The notes beneath the pieces were generated by a model. That model made no database searches and was not told where the DNA came from. It was given only the letters and a program-made list of their open reading frames with translations. From Candidatus Omnitrophota bacterium (GTDB lineage Bacteria > Omnitrophota > Gorgyraeia > Gygaellales > Profunditerraquicolaceae), in assembly GCA_028710405.1 (NCBI GenBank), contig JAQTUD010000002.1, positions 1 to 48,735 on the forward strand: a DNA stretch of 48,735 nt, written 5' to 3'. Of this stretch, positions 7,413 through 16,385 are shown one piece after another (position 1 is the stretch's first letter; every line of letters begins with the position of its first letter). Position numbers and translations under genes: made by a program.

Positions 7413-10400
7413 ATGGCCTTATTGTTGCAAATAATTATTTTGTTGGGTTTGGGCATGGTAGCATACGCGCTTTTTGGCGTATTCTCCACTCAGGATAATT
7501 CCAGAAAGTATAAGGAAAAGAAAAAGACTCCTACCCCCAGCCAGGGGCAGGATTTTTCTTATAAAGACCAGAAGGTTTCGGCCTTAGAAGAAGAAGTCAG
7601 TTCTCTGGAGAGAGAGCTAGAGAAGATAAAAACCGAATATGACTTGGCGCAGAAGGAATTTTCCACCGCTAAAAATAAACAGGCAGAATTAGGGGAGGAA
7701 TTAAAGCGCCGGCAGGATTGGGTGGATAAGTCCGAAGAGATGCTTAATAAGGTCAAAGATGAGAATTTGGACCTGAGGAATAAGTTTTTGGTTAAGGAGA
7801 AAGAGTTACAGGGGGAATTTACCAAAAGCATTAACCTGAAGAAAGAGGCGGAGGATTTAAGGTCCCAATTACGTCTTTTAGATGAGGAGGCCAAGAATAA
7901 GAGCGATCAGTTTGAGGCCCTGAAGCATCAGCTGGAGAAGGCCAAAGAGGAGATAAAGAGACATCTCGACGCCATCAATGATTTTAAAAAGAAAGAACAA
8001 GCCAGCGAATGGGTGCCGAAGGCGGAATTCAATAAATTAAATGAAGAATATACGGAATTGGAAAAGGAGCTGGAGGTAAAAGAGGAGAAGCTGAGGTTCC
8101 TGGCTCAGGAGATTAATCAGTTAAGAGAACGCCCGGTCCAGAAGGAGCCCTTGCCAGTTGAGCCTGCTTTGGAGCCGCCCGCGCCAGAGCCGCCTACGGC
8201 ACAACCAGCGTCAGAACCGGAGAATATCGAGCCGGAGAAAGAAGCGGCTCTGCCGGAAATTCCAGAAGCGATACCCGTACCGCCGCCAGAAGAAAAACCG
8301 GCGCAGGATGAGATAGTTGAGAAGAAGGCGGATAAGCCGGCGAAAAAAGAAGAAGCTCGTCCGGAACCGGAGATCAGCCTGGATAGGATCAGGAATATCG
8401 GCATTATGGCGCATATTGATGCCGGCAAGACCACTCTTTCCGAGAGGATTTTATTCTATACCGGTAAGACCTATAAAATAGGAGAAGTCCACGACGGAAA
8501 AGCTACGATGGACTGGATGAAGCAGGAACAGGAGAGAGGCATTACTATTACCGCGGCGGCCACCACTTGTTCCTGGAATGAATACAGGATTAATTTCATT
8601 GATACCCCCGGCCATGTGGATTTTACCGTGGAAGTGGAAAGAAGCCTGCGGGTTTTAGACGGGGCGATCGCGGTCTTCTGTGCGGTGGGTGGGGTTGAAC
8701 CGCAGTCAGAGACGGTATGGCACCAGTCGGATAAATACAATGTGCCGAAGATCGCCTTCGTAAATAAGATGGACCGCATGGGAGCGGATTTCTTCGCTGT
8801 TTTTAAAGGTATTGAAGAGCAATTAGGAGGCAATGTCATTCCTTTGCAGATACCCTTGGGCGCGGAAGATAATTTCCGCGGGATAATTGATTTGTTAGAG
8901 ATGAAGGCGTACATTTACACAGAAGGTGAATTGGGGAAGGAATTTCATACCGAGGATATCCCCGCCGAATATATGGAGGCGGCCAAGAAATATCGGCATT
9001 TATTATTGGAGAGGGTTTCCAGCTTTGATGAAGAATTGACCAAGAAATTCCTGGAGGGCCAGGAGTCTTTTGCGCCCGCGGAATTAATTCCGGTTATCCG
9101 CCGGGGGACTATCGCCAACAAAATGGTCCCGTTACTCTGCGGTTCCGCTTTTAAAAACAAAGGGGTGCAGAGATTGCTGGACGCGGTTACTCTGTATTTG
9201 CCTTCCCCGTTGGATCTGCCGCAGACAAAAGGGCATGATCCTGATGATCCTCAAAAAGCGCTGGAAAGAAAGCCCGATATCAATGAGCCCTTCTCCTGCC
9301 TTGCCTTTAAAGTCCAGGCTGATCCCCATGTGGGCAAGGTTGTGTACGCCAGAATTTATTCCGGGTTTTTAAGCACCGGTTCGTATGTATTGAACTCCAC
9401 TAAAAATAAAAAGGAGAGGATCGGGCGTCTCCTGCGTATGCACGCCAATCAAAGAGAGAATATTGAATGCGCCTTTGCCGGAGATATCATCGGTATACCC
9501 GGGCTTTCCTATACCATAACCGGCAATACTCTCTGTGATCCAGATAACCCCATTATGTTAGAGGCGATACAATTCCCCACCCCGGTGGTTTCTTTAAGTG
9601 TCACGCCCAAATCCAGGAGCGATCAGGACAAGCTGGGTAAGGCGCTGGCCAAACTTGCCGAAGAGGACCCGACTTTTATGGTTTCTACCGACGAGGAAAC
9701 AAAAGAAACTTTACTTACCGGCATGGGTGAACTGCATCTGGAGATAATCGTAGACAGGTTGAAAACAGAGTTTGGCGTAGAGGCAAATGTAGGCCAGCCA
9801 AAGGTAGCTTTCCGCGAAACTGTCCTGGGGTCTTCGCAGGCAGAAGGTAAATATATCCGCCAGACCGGAGGCCGCGGCCAATATGGGCATGTAGTAATGG
9901 AAGTATCCCCGGCGCCGGCAGGAGAGGGTTTTCAGTTTACCGACAGTATAAAAGGCGGGGCAATACCTGCTTCATTTATCCCCGCTATAGAGAAAGGTGT
10001 AATTGAGGCGATGCAGAAAGGGGTTTACGCGGGTTATCCGGTAGTGGATGTCAAAGTTAATCTTATTGACGGTTCCTTCCACGAAGTAGATTCTTCGGAG
10101 CTGGCGTTCAGGATCGCCGGCAGCATCTGTTTTAAAGAAGCGTTCCTTAAGTCAACTCCGGTGCTCCTTGAGCCTTATATGTCGTTAGTAGTCACTACTC
10201 CCGAGGAACATGTAAATAGCATCGTCGGCTATATCTGCTCCCGGCGCGGGAAGATTTTAAATATGGAGAGCAAGAATAAGCAAAAAATTATTATTAGCCT
10301 TGTCCCGCTTTCAGAGATGTTTGGCTATGCTACCGCGGTGCGTTCCTTAAGCAGCGGGCGCGCCAACGCCTCTATGGAATTTGATAAATACCAGCAGGTG

Positions 10401-10472
10401 CCGCAGGAGATCGCCAAAAAGATTATTGAGGAGAAGAAGGAAAAAGAGAAGGGAAAGCAAGGGGCAGGGTAG
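7413..10472 (+). CDS. fusA: Elongation factor G with an N-terminal membrane anchor, coiled coil and Pro/Glu-rich linker (natural fusion)
   Basis: 1019 aa. Residues 1-24 form one membrane helix ([20 protein letters not shown]); about 52-240 is a charged coiled coil; about 241-320 is rich in Pro, Glu and Ala; from about 321 to the end is a full-length EF-G. GTPase motifs are intact: G1 AHIDAGKT (333-340), G2 RGITIT (~375-380), G3 DTPGH (397-401), G4 NKMD (451-454), G5 CGSAFKN. Domains II-V follow, including domain [15 protein letters not shown] and domain [22 protein letters not shown] normally begins at the equivalent of residue ~322; no in-frame start codon lies just before that point, so the fusion appears genuine. 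It should move tRNA/mRNA on ribosomes, but tethered to the membrane. Whether it is the cell's only EF-G is unknown. Confidence 0.9.
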   Translation: MALLLQIIILLGLGMVAYALFGVFSTQDNSRKYKEKKKTPTPSQGQDFSYKDQKVSALEEEVSSLERELEKIKTEYDLAQKEFSTAKNKQAELGEELKRRQDWVDKSEEMLNKVKDENLDLRNKFLVKEKELQGEFTKSINLKKEAEDLRSQLRLLDEEAKNKSDQFEALKHQLEKAKEEIKRHLDAINDFKKKEQASEWVPKAEFNKLNEEYTELEKELEVKEEKLRFLAQEINQLRERPVQKEPLPVEPALEPPAPEPPTAQPASEPENIEPEKEAALPEIPEAIPVPPPEEKPAQDEIVEKKADKPAKKEEARPEPEISLDRIRNIGIMAHIDAGKTTLSERILFYTGKTYKIGEVHDGKATMDWMKQEQERGITITAAATTCSWNEYRINFIDTPGHVDFTVEVERSLRVLDGAIAVFCAVGGVEPQSETVWHQSDKYNVPKIAFVNKMDRMGADFFAVFKGIEEQLGGNVIPLQIPLGAEDNFRGIIDLLEMKAYIYTEGELGKEFHTEDIPAEYMEAAKKYRHLLLERVSSFDEELTKKFLEGQESFAPAELIPVIRRGTIANKMVPLLCGSAFKNKGVQRLLDAVTLYLPSPLDLPQTKGHDPDDPQKALERKPDINEPFSCLAFKVQADPHVGKVVYARIYSGFLSTGSYVLNSTKNKKERIGRLLRMHANQRENIECAFAGDIIGIPGLSYTITGNTLCDPDNPIMLEAIQFPTPVVSLSVTPKSRSDQDKLGKALAKLAEEDPTFMVSTDEETKETLLTGMGELHLEIIVDRLKTEFGVEANVGQPKVAFRETVLGSSQAEGKYIRQTGGRGQYGHVVMEVSPAPAGEGFQFTDSIKGGAIPASFIPAIEKGVIEAMQKGVYAGYPVVDVKVNLIDGSFHEVDSSELAFRIAGSICFKEAFLKSTPVLLEPYMSLVVTTPEEHVNSIVGYICSRRGKILNMESKNKQKIIISLVPLSEMFGYATAVRSLSSGRANASMEFDKYQQVPQEIAKKIIEEKKEKEKGKQGAG

Positions 10473-10481
10473 GTATTTTAC

Positions 10482-10510
10482 TTGCCGCTCCCGGTCAATA
10501 AGAGTATAAT
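10482..10510 (+). promoter_or_regulatory. Promoter giving a possibly leaderless metV-like mRNA
   Basis: TTGCCG (10482-10487), a 17-bp spacer and a perfect TATAAT (10505-10510). The usual start 7 bases downstream is 10517, which is the A of the next gene's ATG, and no ribosome-binding site precedes that ATG. Confidence 0.75.
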
Positions 10511-10516
10511 CTATTT

Positions 10517-11167
10517 ATGATCATTACCGAGCAGAAAAAATTAACCGAGATCTTAGGCAGCCTGGAGGGGTATCAGAAGATATTCTTAGTCGGTTGCGGA
10601 GAGTGCGCAACCACCTGTAAAACCGGCGGGGAAACAGAGGTTCGCAAGGTCAAGGAGCAGCTGGAAGAGGCAGGTAAAAGCGTAGTAGGCGTCTGTATAC
10701 CTTCGGCTCCTTGCGTTGCCAGCAAGGTGAAAGCTGAATTCGCCAAGAATATGCCGGCGCTACGCCAGGCAGAGGCGATCCTGGTCCTGGCCTGTGGCCT
10801 GGGCACGCAGTCGGTAAAGGCAAATGACCGCCTGGGCCTGGTAATTTTACCCGGATGCGATACGCTTTTTGGCGCGGTGATGGACGCCCAGGGCGCGTTT
10901 TACGAAAAATGTTCCTTATGCGGCGAGTGCGTTTTAGAGGTAACCGGTGGAATCTGCCCGATCACACTTTGCGCCAAAGGCCTTTTAAACGGCCCCTGCG
11001 GCGGGATGAATAAAGGTAAATGCGAAGTAGATAAAGATAAAGATTGTGCCTGGGTGTTGATCTACCAGGAATTAGAGAAGAAGAAAAAACTGGCGCGGCT
11101 AAAACAGATACAGTGCCCTAAGGATTTTAAGAAACAATTACGGCCGCGTAAATTGGTGTTGACTTAA
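10517..11167 (+). CDS. Methylenetetrahydrofolate reductase C-terminal-domain protein (MetV-like Fe-S/zinc protein)
   Basis: 216 aa. Resembles the MTHFR_C family, the MetV partner of MetF in acetogenic methylene-THF reductase. Cysteines cluster as CGECATTC (~32-39), KCSLCGECVLE (~134-144), GICPITLC and the family hallmark GPCGGMNKGKCEVD followed by DCAWVLIYQEL. It should be cytoplasmic and bind Fe-S clusters. No metF is adjacent in this window, so the partner enzyme may be encoded elsewhere. The promoter lies so close that the transcript may start at the ATG. A NifU-like scaffold gene follows after 5 bases, consistent with Fe-S loading. Confidence 0.85.
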   Translation: MIITEQKKLTEILGSLEGYQKIFLVGCGECATTCKTGGETEVRKVKEQLEEAGKSVVGVCIPSAPCVASKVKAEFAKNMPALRQAEAILVLACGLGTQSVKANDRLGLVILPGCDTLFGAVMDAQGAFYEKCSLCGECVLEVTGGICPITLCAKGLLNGPCGGMNKGKCEVDKDKDCAWVLIYQELEKKKKLARLKQIQCPKDFKKQLRPRKLVLT

Positions 11168-11172
11168 ATAAG

Positions 11173-11589
11173 ATGGAAAACTTGCCCTATAGCGAAAAGG
11201 TGATGGACCACTTTATGCACCCCAGAAATGTGGGAGATATGGCTGATGCCAGCGGTGTCGGCACGGTGGGTAATCCGGTATGCGGGGATGTGATGAAGAT
11301 GTTTCTTAAAATAGAGAAGAATGTCATTGTAGATGCTAAGTTTAAGACATTTGGATGCGGCGCGGCAGTGGCCACAAGTTCTATGGTCACGGAGCTGGTC
11401 AAGGGTAAGACCATAGAAGAGGCGTTGACGATCTCTAATAAAGCTGTAGCAGAAGCATTAGGGGGCTTGCCCGCTATAAAGCTCCATTGTTCAGTCTTGG
11501 CTGAGCAGGCTTTAAGGTCGGCCCTGGCGGATTATTACAAGAAACAAGGCATGCCTGTTCCATTTGAGGAAAAAGGGCATTCGCATTAA
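11173..11589 (+). CDS. nifU: NifU/IscU-type iron-sulfur cluster assembly scaffold
   Basis: 138 aa, only the NifU N-terminal (IscU-like) domain. The three scaffold cysteines are visible: C37 in NPVCGDVMK with D39, C62 in TFGCGAAVATSS, and C106 in KLHCSVLAEQ. The C-terminus ends in a His-containing tail (EEKGHSH). It assembles [2Fe-2S]/[4Fe-4S] clusters for transfer to apoproteins. No cysteine desulfurase (NifS/IscS) gene is in the window. Its place right after the cysteine-rich MetV-like gene suggests a dedicated pairing, though that is inference. Confidence 0.92.
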   Translation: MENLPYSEKVMDHFMHPRNVGDMADASGVGTVGNPVCGDVMKMFLKIEKNVIVDAKFKTFGCGAAVATSSMVTELVKGKTIEEALTISNKAVAEALGGLPAIKLHCSVLAEQALRSALADYYKKQGMPVPFEEKGHSH

Positions 11590-11597
11590 AAGTTCCA

Positions 11598-11656
11598 GGG
11601 GACAGTGTCCCGAACAAAATGGAAACAGTTTCCGCTTTGAGTTGGAAACTGTTTCC
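11598..11656. repeat. REP-like palindromic element, copy A
   Basis: Three small palindromes in a row: GGGACAGTGTCCC (11599-11611), GGAAACAGTTTCC (11621-11633) and GGAAACTGTTTCC (11644-11656). The first two, with the GAACAAAAT between them, match copy B at 34185-34220 in order and spacing. It lies between nifU and the cyclo-ligase gene. Confidence 0.75.
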
Positions 11657-11670
11657 GAGTGAGTCCTGCT

Positions 11671-12216
11671 ATGTTGACAAAACAACGAATCCGTAGTAAA
11701 ATTCTTCTTAGGTTAAAAGCACAGAAGGAGGAAGAACGGGAACAAAAAAGCTACATCATAAAAAAGAAGCTTTTTGGTAAAGGCGTTTTTCAGAAGGCAA
11801 AGGTCGTGATGTTTTACATCGCTCTTGCCGGTGAAGTGGATACGGAAGAAATGATAAAAGAAGCGCAAAAATCAGGTAAGATAGTTTGCGTGCCAACTTG
11901 CAATAAAAATAGAAACCAGATGAGCCCCTGTGTATTAGATGAACACGCAAAGTTAAAAAAAGGCCCTTATGGAGTATGTGAACCTGTCCGGAGGAAACCC
12001 TTACGCTTTAAAGATTTAGAGTTAGTAATTGTCCCGGGAGTCGCCTTTGACAAAAAAGGCAGGCGCCTGGGCCGTGGTAAGGGTTGTTATGATTATTTTT
12101 TAAGAAGACTTCCGGAAGATACCCCCACCCTGGGCCTGGCTTTTGACTTCCAGATCTTACCTTATATTCCTACCACTCTCCACGACGTAAGCGTAAACAA
12201 AGTTATCTTTGCCTGA
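11671..12216 (+). CDS. fau: 5-formyltetrahydrofolate cyclo-ligase
   Basis: Converts 5-formyl-THF to 5,10-methenyl-THF with ATP. 181 aa from ATG 11671; the frame is open from a GTG at 11659 but that lies next to the REP-like element. Hallmarks: Lys/Arg-rich N-terminus KQRIRSKILLRLK, the FYIALAGEVDTEEMI block, PGVAFDKKGRRLGRGKGCYDYFL (the substrate/ATP loop GRGKGYYD with C for the first Y), and a C-terminal ending HDVSVNKVIFA. Upstream of rny, as in several bacteria where this gene neighbours 6S RNA or rny. It fits with the one-carbon theme of the MetV-like gene. Confidence 0.93.
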   Translation: MLTKQRIRSKILLRLKAQKEEEREQKSYIIKKKLFGKGVFQKAKVVMFYIALAGEVDTEEMIKEAQKSGKIVCVPTCNKNRNQMSPCVLDEHAKLKKGPYGVCEPVRRKPLRFKDLELVIVPGVAFDKKGRRLGRGKGCYDYFLRRLPEDTPTLGLAFDFQILPYIPTTLHDVSVNKVIFA

Positions 12217-12288
12217 TACTGTTAAACCCGCCTTAATTTTCAACCTTTAAGCTTGCGTTATTGCATAATAGAGGGAGGTTGATTTTCT

Positions 12289-13842
12289 ATGTTGAACATA
12301 ATCGTGTTTTTCGCGGTGGCTTTGATTGCCGTTTTCGCAGGATATTCTTTCAGAAGATATGTAGCGGAGAAAAAAGTCCAGGACGCCGAGGCAAAGGCGC
12401 GGCAGATTCTAGAGCAGGCCAATAAACAGGCGCAGGATAGGCACAGAGAGGTAGAATTAGAGGCCAAAGACCTTCTTTACCGGATGCGCCAGGATTTTGA
12501 GCACGAAACAAAAGACCGGCGCCTGGAGATAGCCAGCATGGAGAAGAGGCTGGCCCAGAAAGAAGAGAATATTGACCGCAGGCTGGATCTCTTGGAGAAG
12601 AAAGAGAAGGAGATAGAACTTAAGCATGACGGGATAAAGAAGCAGGAGGAGTCCCTGAAGGCAAAAGAAGGGAATCTGCATGCGCTTATCGCCGAAGAAA
12701 AAGAGAGGCTGCAAAAGATTTCGTCTCTCTCCGCGGAAGAAGCCAAGCAGATCTTGTTGGCCCGCCTGAATGAGGAGTTAAATAACGAGAAGGCGGTATT
12801 CATCCGAAAACAAGAAGAAGAGTTACGCAGTATCGCCGATAAGAAGGGGCGGGAGATCGTCAGTTTGGCTATCCAGCGCTGCGCCGCCGAGCACGTGGTG
12901 GAATCCACAGTCAGTGTCGTAAATTTGCCCAATGACGAGATGAAAGGCCGGGTAATCGGTAGGGAAGGAAGAAATATCCGCGCCCTGGAGATGGCCACCG
13001 GAGTTGACGTGATCATTGATGATACCCCAGAGGCAGTAACGCTCTCTGCTTTTGATACCGTGCGCAGGGAGATTGCCCGTTTAAGCCTGGAGAAACTTAT
13101 TGCCGACGGCAGGATTCATCCCGGAAGAATAGAAGAGATAGTAGAGAAAACAAAGAAGGAGATGGATGAGAAGATCCGCGAGGAGGGGGAACACGCGGCA
13201 TTTGAGGCCGGAGTAAATGGCCTGCATCCGGAGTTGATCAAACTTCTGGGCCGCCTGAAATACCGCACCAGTTTCGGCCAGAACGCCCTGCAGCATTCTA
13301 AGGAGGTCTCATTTCTCTTGGGGATAATGGCTTCAGAACTAGGCCTGGATTTCAAGTTAGGCAGGCGTATCGGCCTGTTGCATGATATAGGTAAAGCCGT
13401 CGATCATCAGATAGAAGGCACGCACGCAAAGATCGGGACGGATTTGGCCAGGAAATATAATGAATCACCGCAGGTCCTGGAGGCAATTGAGGCGCACCAC
13501 GAAGAGATTGTCCCGCAGAGCCTGTATGCGGTCCTGGCGGTAGCAGCGGACGCCATCAGCGCTGCCCGGCCCGGCGCGCGCCGCGAGACCCTGGAGACTT
13601 ATATAAAGCGTTTAGAAAAACTGGAGTCTATCGCCAACCTTCTGAAGGGAGTAGAGAAGTCTTACGCTATTCAAGCCGGCAGGGAAATACGCGTGATCGT
13701 CCAGCCGGAAAAGATCTCCGATGGTGATGCCGTGAATATGGCGCGGGAGATCCGTAAGAAGATAGAAGAAGGGATGGAATATCCCGGTGAGATCAAGATA
13801 ACCGTGATCCGCGAGACCCGGGCTATTGAGCGGGCTAAATAA
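12289..13842 (+). CDS. rny: Ribonuclease Y
   Basis: Membrane-bound endoribonuclease that starts mRNA decay. 517 aa, the usual length. N-terminal membrane helix ([18 protein letters not shown]), a long charged coiled coil (~25-200), a KH domain with [21 protein letters not shown] (~220-240), and an HD domain with [10 protein letters not shown] (~364-373), followed by the conserved C-terminal [16 protein letters not shown]. Preceded by GAGGGAGGT, a good ribosome-binding site. It is followed after 3 bases by ymdB, the common rny-ymdB pairing. Confidence 0.97.
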   Translation: MLNIIVFFAVALIAVFAGYSFRRYVAEKKVQDAEAKARQILEQANKQAQDRHREVELEAKDLLYRMRQDFEHETKDRRLEIASMEKRLAQKEENIDRRLDLLEKKEKEIELKHDGIKKQEESLKAKEGNLHALIAEEKERLQKISSLSAEEAKQILLARLNEELNNEKAVFIRKQEEELRSIADKKGREIVSLAIQRCAAEHVVESTVSVVNLPNDEMKGRVIGREGRNIRALEMATGVDVIIDDTPEAVTLSAFDTVRREIARLSLEKLIADGRIHPGRIEEIVEKTKKEMDEKIREEGEHAAFEAGVNGLHPELIKLLGRLKYRTSFGQNALQHSKEVSFLLGIMASELGLDFKLGRRIGLLHDIGKAVDHQIEGTHAKIGTDLARKYNESPQVLEAIEAHHEEIVPQSLYAVLAVAADAISAARPGARRETLETYIKRLEKLESIANLLKGVEKSYAIQAGREIRVIVQPEKISDGDAVNMAREIRKKIEEGMEYPGEIKITVIRETRAIERAK

Positions 13843-13845
13843 AAA

Positions 13846-14628
13846 ATGAATATACTCTTTATCGGAGACATAGTGGGTTCACCGGGCCGGGAGGCGGTAA
13901 AAAAACTCCTGCCGGAATTGCAGAAAGAGTATGGCTTAGAATTTGTGGTGGCTAATGCCGAAAACTCTTCCGGCGGCTCGGGGATCACGCTTAAAGTCGC
14001 TGAGGAGTTGTTTCCTTTGGGGATAGGGGTGTTTACTTCCGGAGACCATATCTGGAAGAAGAGGGAGATATTTGATATTATCAACCAGGAAGCAAGAATC
14101 CTGCGGCCGTTGAATTTTCCTGACGTCGCTCCCGGGCAGGGCTGGGGGTTATTTACGGCCCGAAACGGGGTTAAGGTCGGGGTGATCAGCGTCTGCGGCA
14201 GGGTTTTTATGGAGGCGTTGGAGTGTCCCTTTAAAACAACCTTAGTCGCGGTAGAAGAACTATCCAGCCAGGCCAAGATAATCATCGTGGACATCCACGC
14301 CGAAGCCACCTCGGAGAAGGTGGCTCTGGGATGGTATTTGGATGGAAAGGTATCCGCGGTTTTAGGCACGCACACGCATATACAGACTGCGGATGAAAAG
14401 ATACTGCCGCAAGGCACCGCCTATATCACTGACGCGGGAATGACCGGGCCTTATGACTCGGTGATCGGCCGCCGTAAGGAAGATGTCTTGCAGAGATTTC
14501 TATCTTGCGTTCCGGTAAGGTTTGAGGTAGCTAAAGATGACGTGCAGCTGCATGGAGTAGTGGTGGATATAGATCCGGCAAGCGGCAAGGCAAAATCTAT
14601 TGTCAGGATACAGAGGAAACTTCCATGA
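13846..14628 (+). CDS. ymdB: YmdB-family metallophosphoesterase
   Basis: 260 aa cytoplasmic dinuclear metallophosphatase (TIGR00282 type; the Bacillus homologue hydrolyses cyclic nucleotides and influences biofilm decisions). Metal ligands appear in order: MNILFIGDIVGSPGR (Asp8), VANAENSSGGSG (Asn/Glu), TSGDHIWKKRE, IIIVDIHAEATSEK, and VLGTHTHIQTADE with the final THTH pair. Length and motif order match the family. Its stop overlaps the start of the next gene (ATGA at 14625-14628). Its substrate here is unknown. Confidence 0.94.
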   Translation: MNILFIGDIVGSPGREAVKKLLPELQKEYGLEFVVANAENSSGGSGITLKVAEELFPLGIGVFTSGDHIWKKREIFDIINQEARILRPLNFPDVAPGQGWGLFTARNGVKVGVISVCGRVFMEALECPFKTTLVAVEELSSQAKIIIVDIHAEATSEKVALGWYLDGKVSAVLGTHTHIQTADEKILPQGTAYITDAGMTGPYDSVIGRRKEDVLQRFLSCVPVRFEVAKDDVQLHGVVVDIDPASGKAKSIVRIQRKLP

Positions 14629-16385
14629 AAGTCTTCTACAGAATAATTTTCTGCCTTTTAACTTTTTCCCTGGCTACCGGCCACCGGTTACTGGCTACTG
14701 AAATTTCCGTCCAGCAAACAGAGGACCTGGAATTTAACCTGGATGTTGACTCTAGCACAATTACTTTACCCAAGGTATTCCGGCCGGCCCTTGATCTGAG
14801 CGGCCGTGGTTTTCATCAACAGGCAAATTGGCCGCAGAATTTAGCCGCCAAGGAAGTCTTGGATTCCTGGCAGCAGGATATCGGCTTCGGCAGCATCTAC
14901 CGCCTGCAATATAATCTTTGGGAGATCAATCAATTATCCAAGGATCCAGCCACGCAGAAAGAGCTCTTGGATAATTATGATAGCCTCTTGAAAAAAATTA
15001 ACGATGCCGGCGGGATAGTGATTTTGGATATATTCGGCACCCCTTTTGGCTTAAGCAAGGGCTTAGATAAGAGAGTCCCTCCTACCGACTTGAAAAAATT
15101 TAAAGAGTTGATAAAAGAAACGATCCGTGAATTAAGCTGTAAAAAGAGATACAGTATCTGGTATGAGGTTTGGAATGCCCCGGATTTAGACGATTTCTTC
15201 TTGGGCCGCAAACAGGACTATCTCAACTTGTACCAACAAGTCGCCGAGGCTGCCCGCGAGCTGGAGGCAGAGACCAAGATCCACATCCCGGTCGGGGGCC
15301 CAAGCACCAGCTGGTGGTTTCAGGGTACCGAGGATAATAATATCATGACCCCGGAGAAGGGCCTGCTTTATGAGCTGATCAAGTTCTGCTATCATTACCG
15401 TCTGCCGTTGGATTTTATCAGCTGGCACGCTTATTCCACTGATCCGCGGACAGAAGACTGGGAGACAAAATACAAGAAAAATACCGTGAGTCTTATTCGT
15501 GACTGGCTCTCTTATTTTGGCTTTAACCGGAATACGCCTTTAGTAGTGGATGAGTGGAATTTTGACCGCCAGGCCAATATCTTACCGGAGAGAAAAGAAC
15601 AGTCTTATATTACCGCAAGTTTTATTCCCGCGCGCATAGAAAATATGTACCGGGCAGGCCTGGACTACCAGGTATATTTTTGTTTAGAAGATTTTCAGGA
15701 TAATAAAGAGGCAGTGGCCAGAAATGTCGGCATCTTTTCATTTGAGCCCGGGCAATCAGTGTATAAAGGCGCGCCCAAAGCGATATATAATGCCTTTAGG
15801 ATGTTAGGCGGCCTGGGAAACCAGATGTACCAGGGTAAATTTAAGGATGAATTCGTAGGGATAATCGCCACTAAAACTGCCGACTACACGGCGTTTTTGG
15901 TTTATAATTATATTGATCCTGAGATCGCCACAAACTTCCTTTCTAAAGAGATCGCCGCATTCAATGATGCTGAAAGGAAATTCTTGCTCAACCTGATCAA
16001 GCAGGAGAAACTGAACGAGATTTTATCAGGTAAGACGGATATTTCCAAGTTACGCGCCAGTAATAAAATCAAAAGCGCGTTAAAGAAGGCCGCGGAGTTG
16101 GATAGCCAGGCCAAAAAGTTCCAGGCCCAGGAGCGTACCTTAAAAATCGGGCTTAAAAACTTAAAAGGCGTATACATATATCAAAGATACACCATAGACC
16201 CTTCGTGCAGCCTGGATTGCGTTTTCGCTCCTTCTGAAGAGAAAGAAATAACCGCCGATGATCTTTATCAGGAGACATTAGTTTTGAAACCTTATTCTAC
16301 GCATCTTCTTATCTGGAAGCCTAAGCCTGTAGAACCCATAGTATCCGATACGCCCAAAGTTACGGATGCAGAACAAAAAGAATAA
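14625..16385 (+). CDS. Secreted GH39-like glycosidase-fold protein with an altered acid/base site
   Basis: 586 aa with a signal peptide (residues 1-25, ending RLLATE). Residues ~60-420 resemble a family 39 (beta-xylosidase-like) TIM barrel: YRLQYNLWEINQL, GGIVILDIFGTPFGLSKG, YEVWNAPDLDDFF, FISWHAYSTDP, and the nucleophile strand LVVDEWNFDR (Glu310). The acid/base motif WNEP reads WNAP: Ala185 replaces the catalytic Glu. C-terminal to the barrel are an Ala/Lys-rich helical insert and a beta-type tail. It may be a pseudoenzyme, or Glu181 may substitute. The signal peptide region carries a 4 x 7-bp repeat. It overlaps xseA by 20 bases; why a secreted protein sits in this housekeeping operon is unclear. 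Confidence 0.7.
   Translation: MKVFYRIIFCLLTFSLATGHRLLATEISVQQTEDLEFNLDVDSSTITLPKVFRPALDLSGRGFHQQANWPQNLAAKEVLDSWQQDIGFGSIYRLQYNLWEINQLSKDPATQKELLDNYDSLLKKINDAGGIVILDIFGTPFGLSKGLDKRVPPTDLKKFKELIKETIRELSCKKRYSIWYEVWNAPDLDDFFLGRKQDYLNLYQQVAEAARELEAETKIHIPVGGPSTSWWFQGTEDNNIMTPEKGLLYELIKFCYHYRLPLDFISWHAYSTDPRTEDWETKYKKNTVSLIRDWLSYFGFNRNTPLVVDEWNFDRQANILPERKEQSYITASFIPARIENMYRAGLDYQVYFCLEDFQDNKEAVARNVGIFSFEPGQSVYKGAPKAIYNAFRMLGGLGNQMYQGKFKDEFVGIIATKTADYTAFLVYNYIDPEIATNFLSKEIAAFNDAERKFLLNLIKQEKLNEILSGKTDISKLRASNKIKSALKKAAELDSQAKKFQAQERTLKIGLKNLKGVYIYQRYTIDPSCSLDCVFAPSEEKEITADDLYQETLVLKPYSTHLLIWKPKPVEPIVSDTPKVTDAEQKE
14673..14700 (+). repeat. Heptanucleotide tandem array, 4 x 7 bp (GYYACYG type)
   Basis: Units GCTACCG, GCCACCG, GTTACTG, GCTACTG within the signal-peptide codons of the GH39-like gene, giving ATGHRLLAT. 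Same family as the arrays at 3774, 19409 and 20576; the array at 2095 also lies in a signal peptide. Confidence 0.75.

Noticed and set aside
12217-12288. Promoter for rny with a CATAAT -10 box (12264-12269)
   Set aside because: No acceptable -35 box at 16-18 bp; not reported as a promoter.
13671-14417. 248-aa minus-strand open frame across rny and ymdB
   Set aside because: Antisense to two well-supported genes; low-complexity composition and no motifs.
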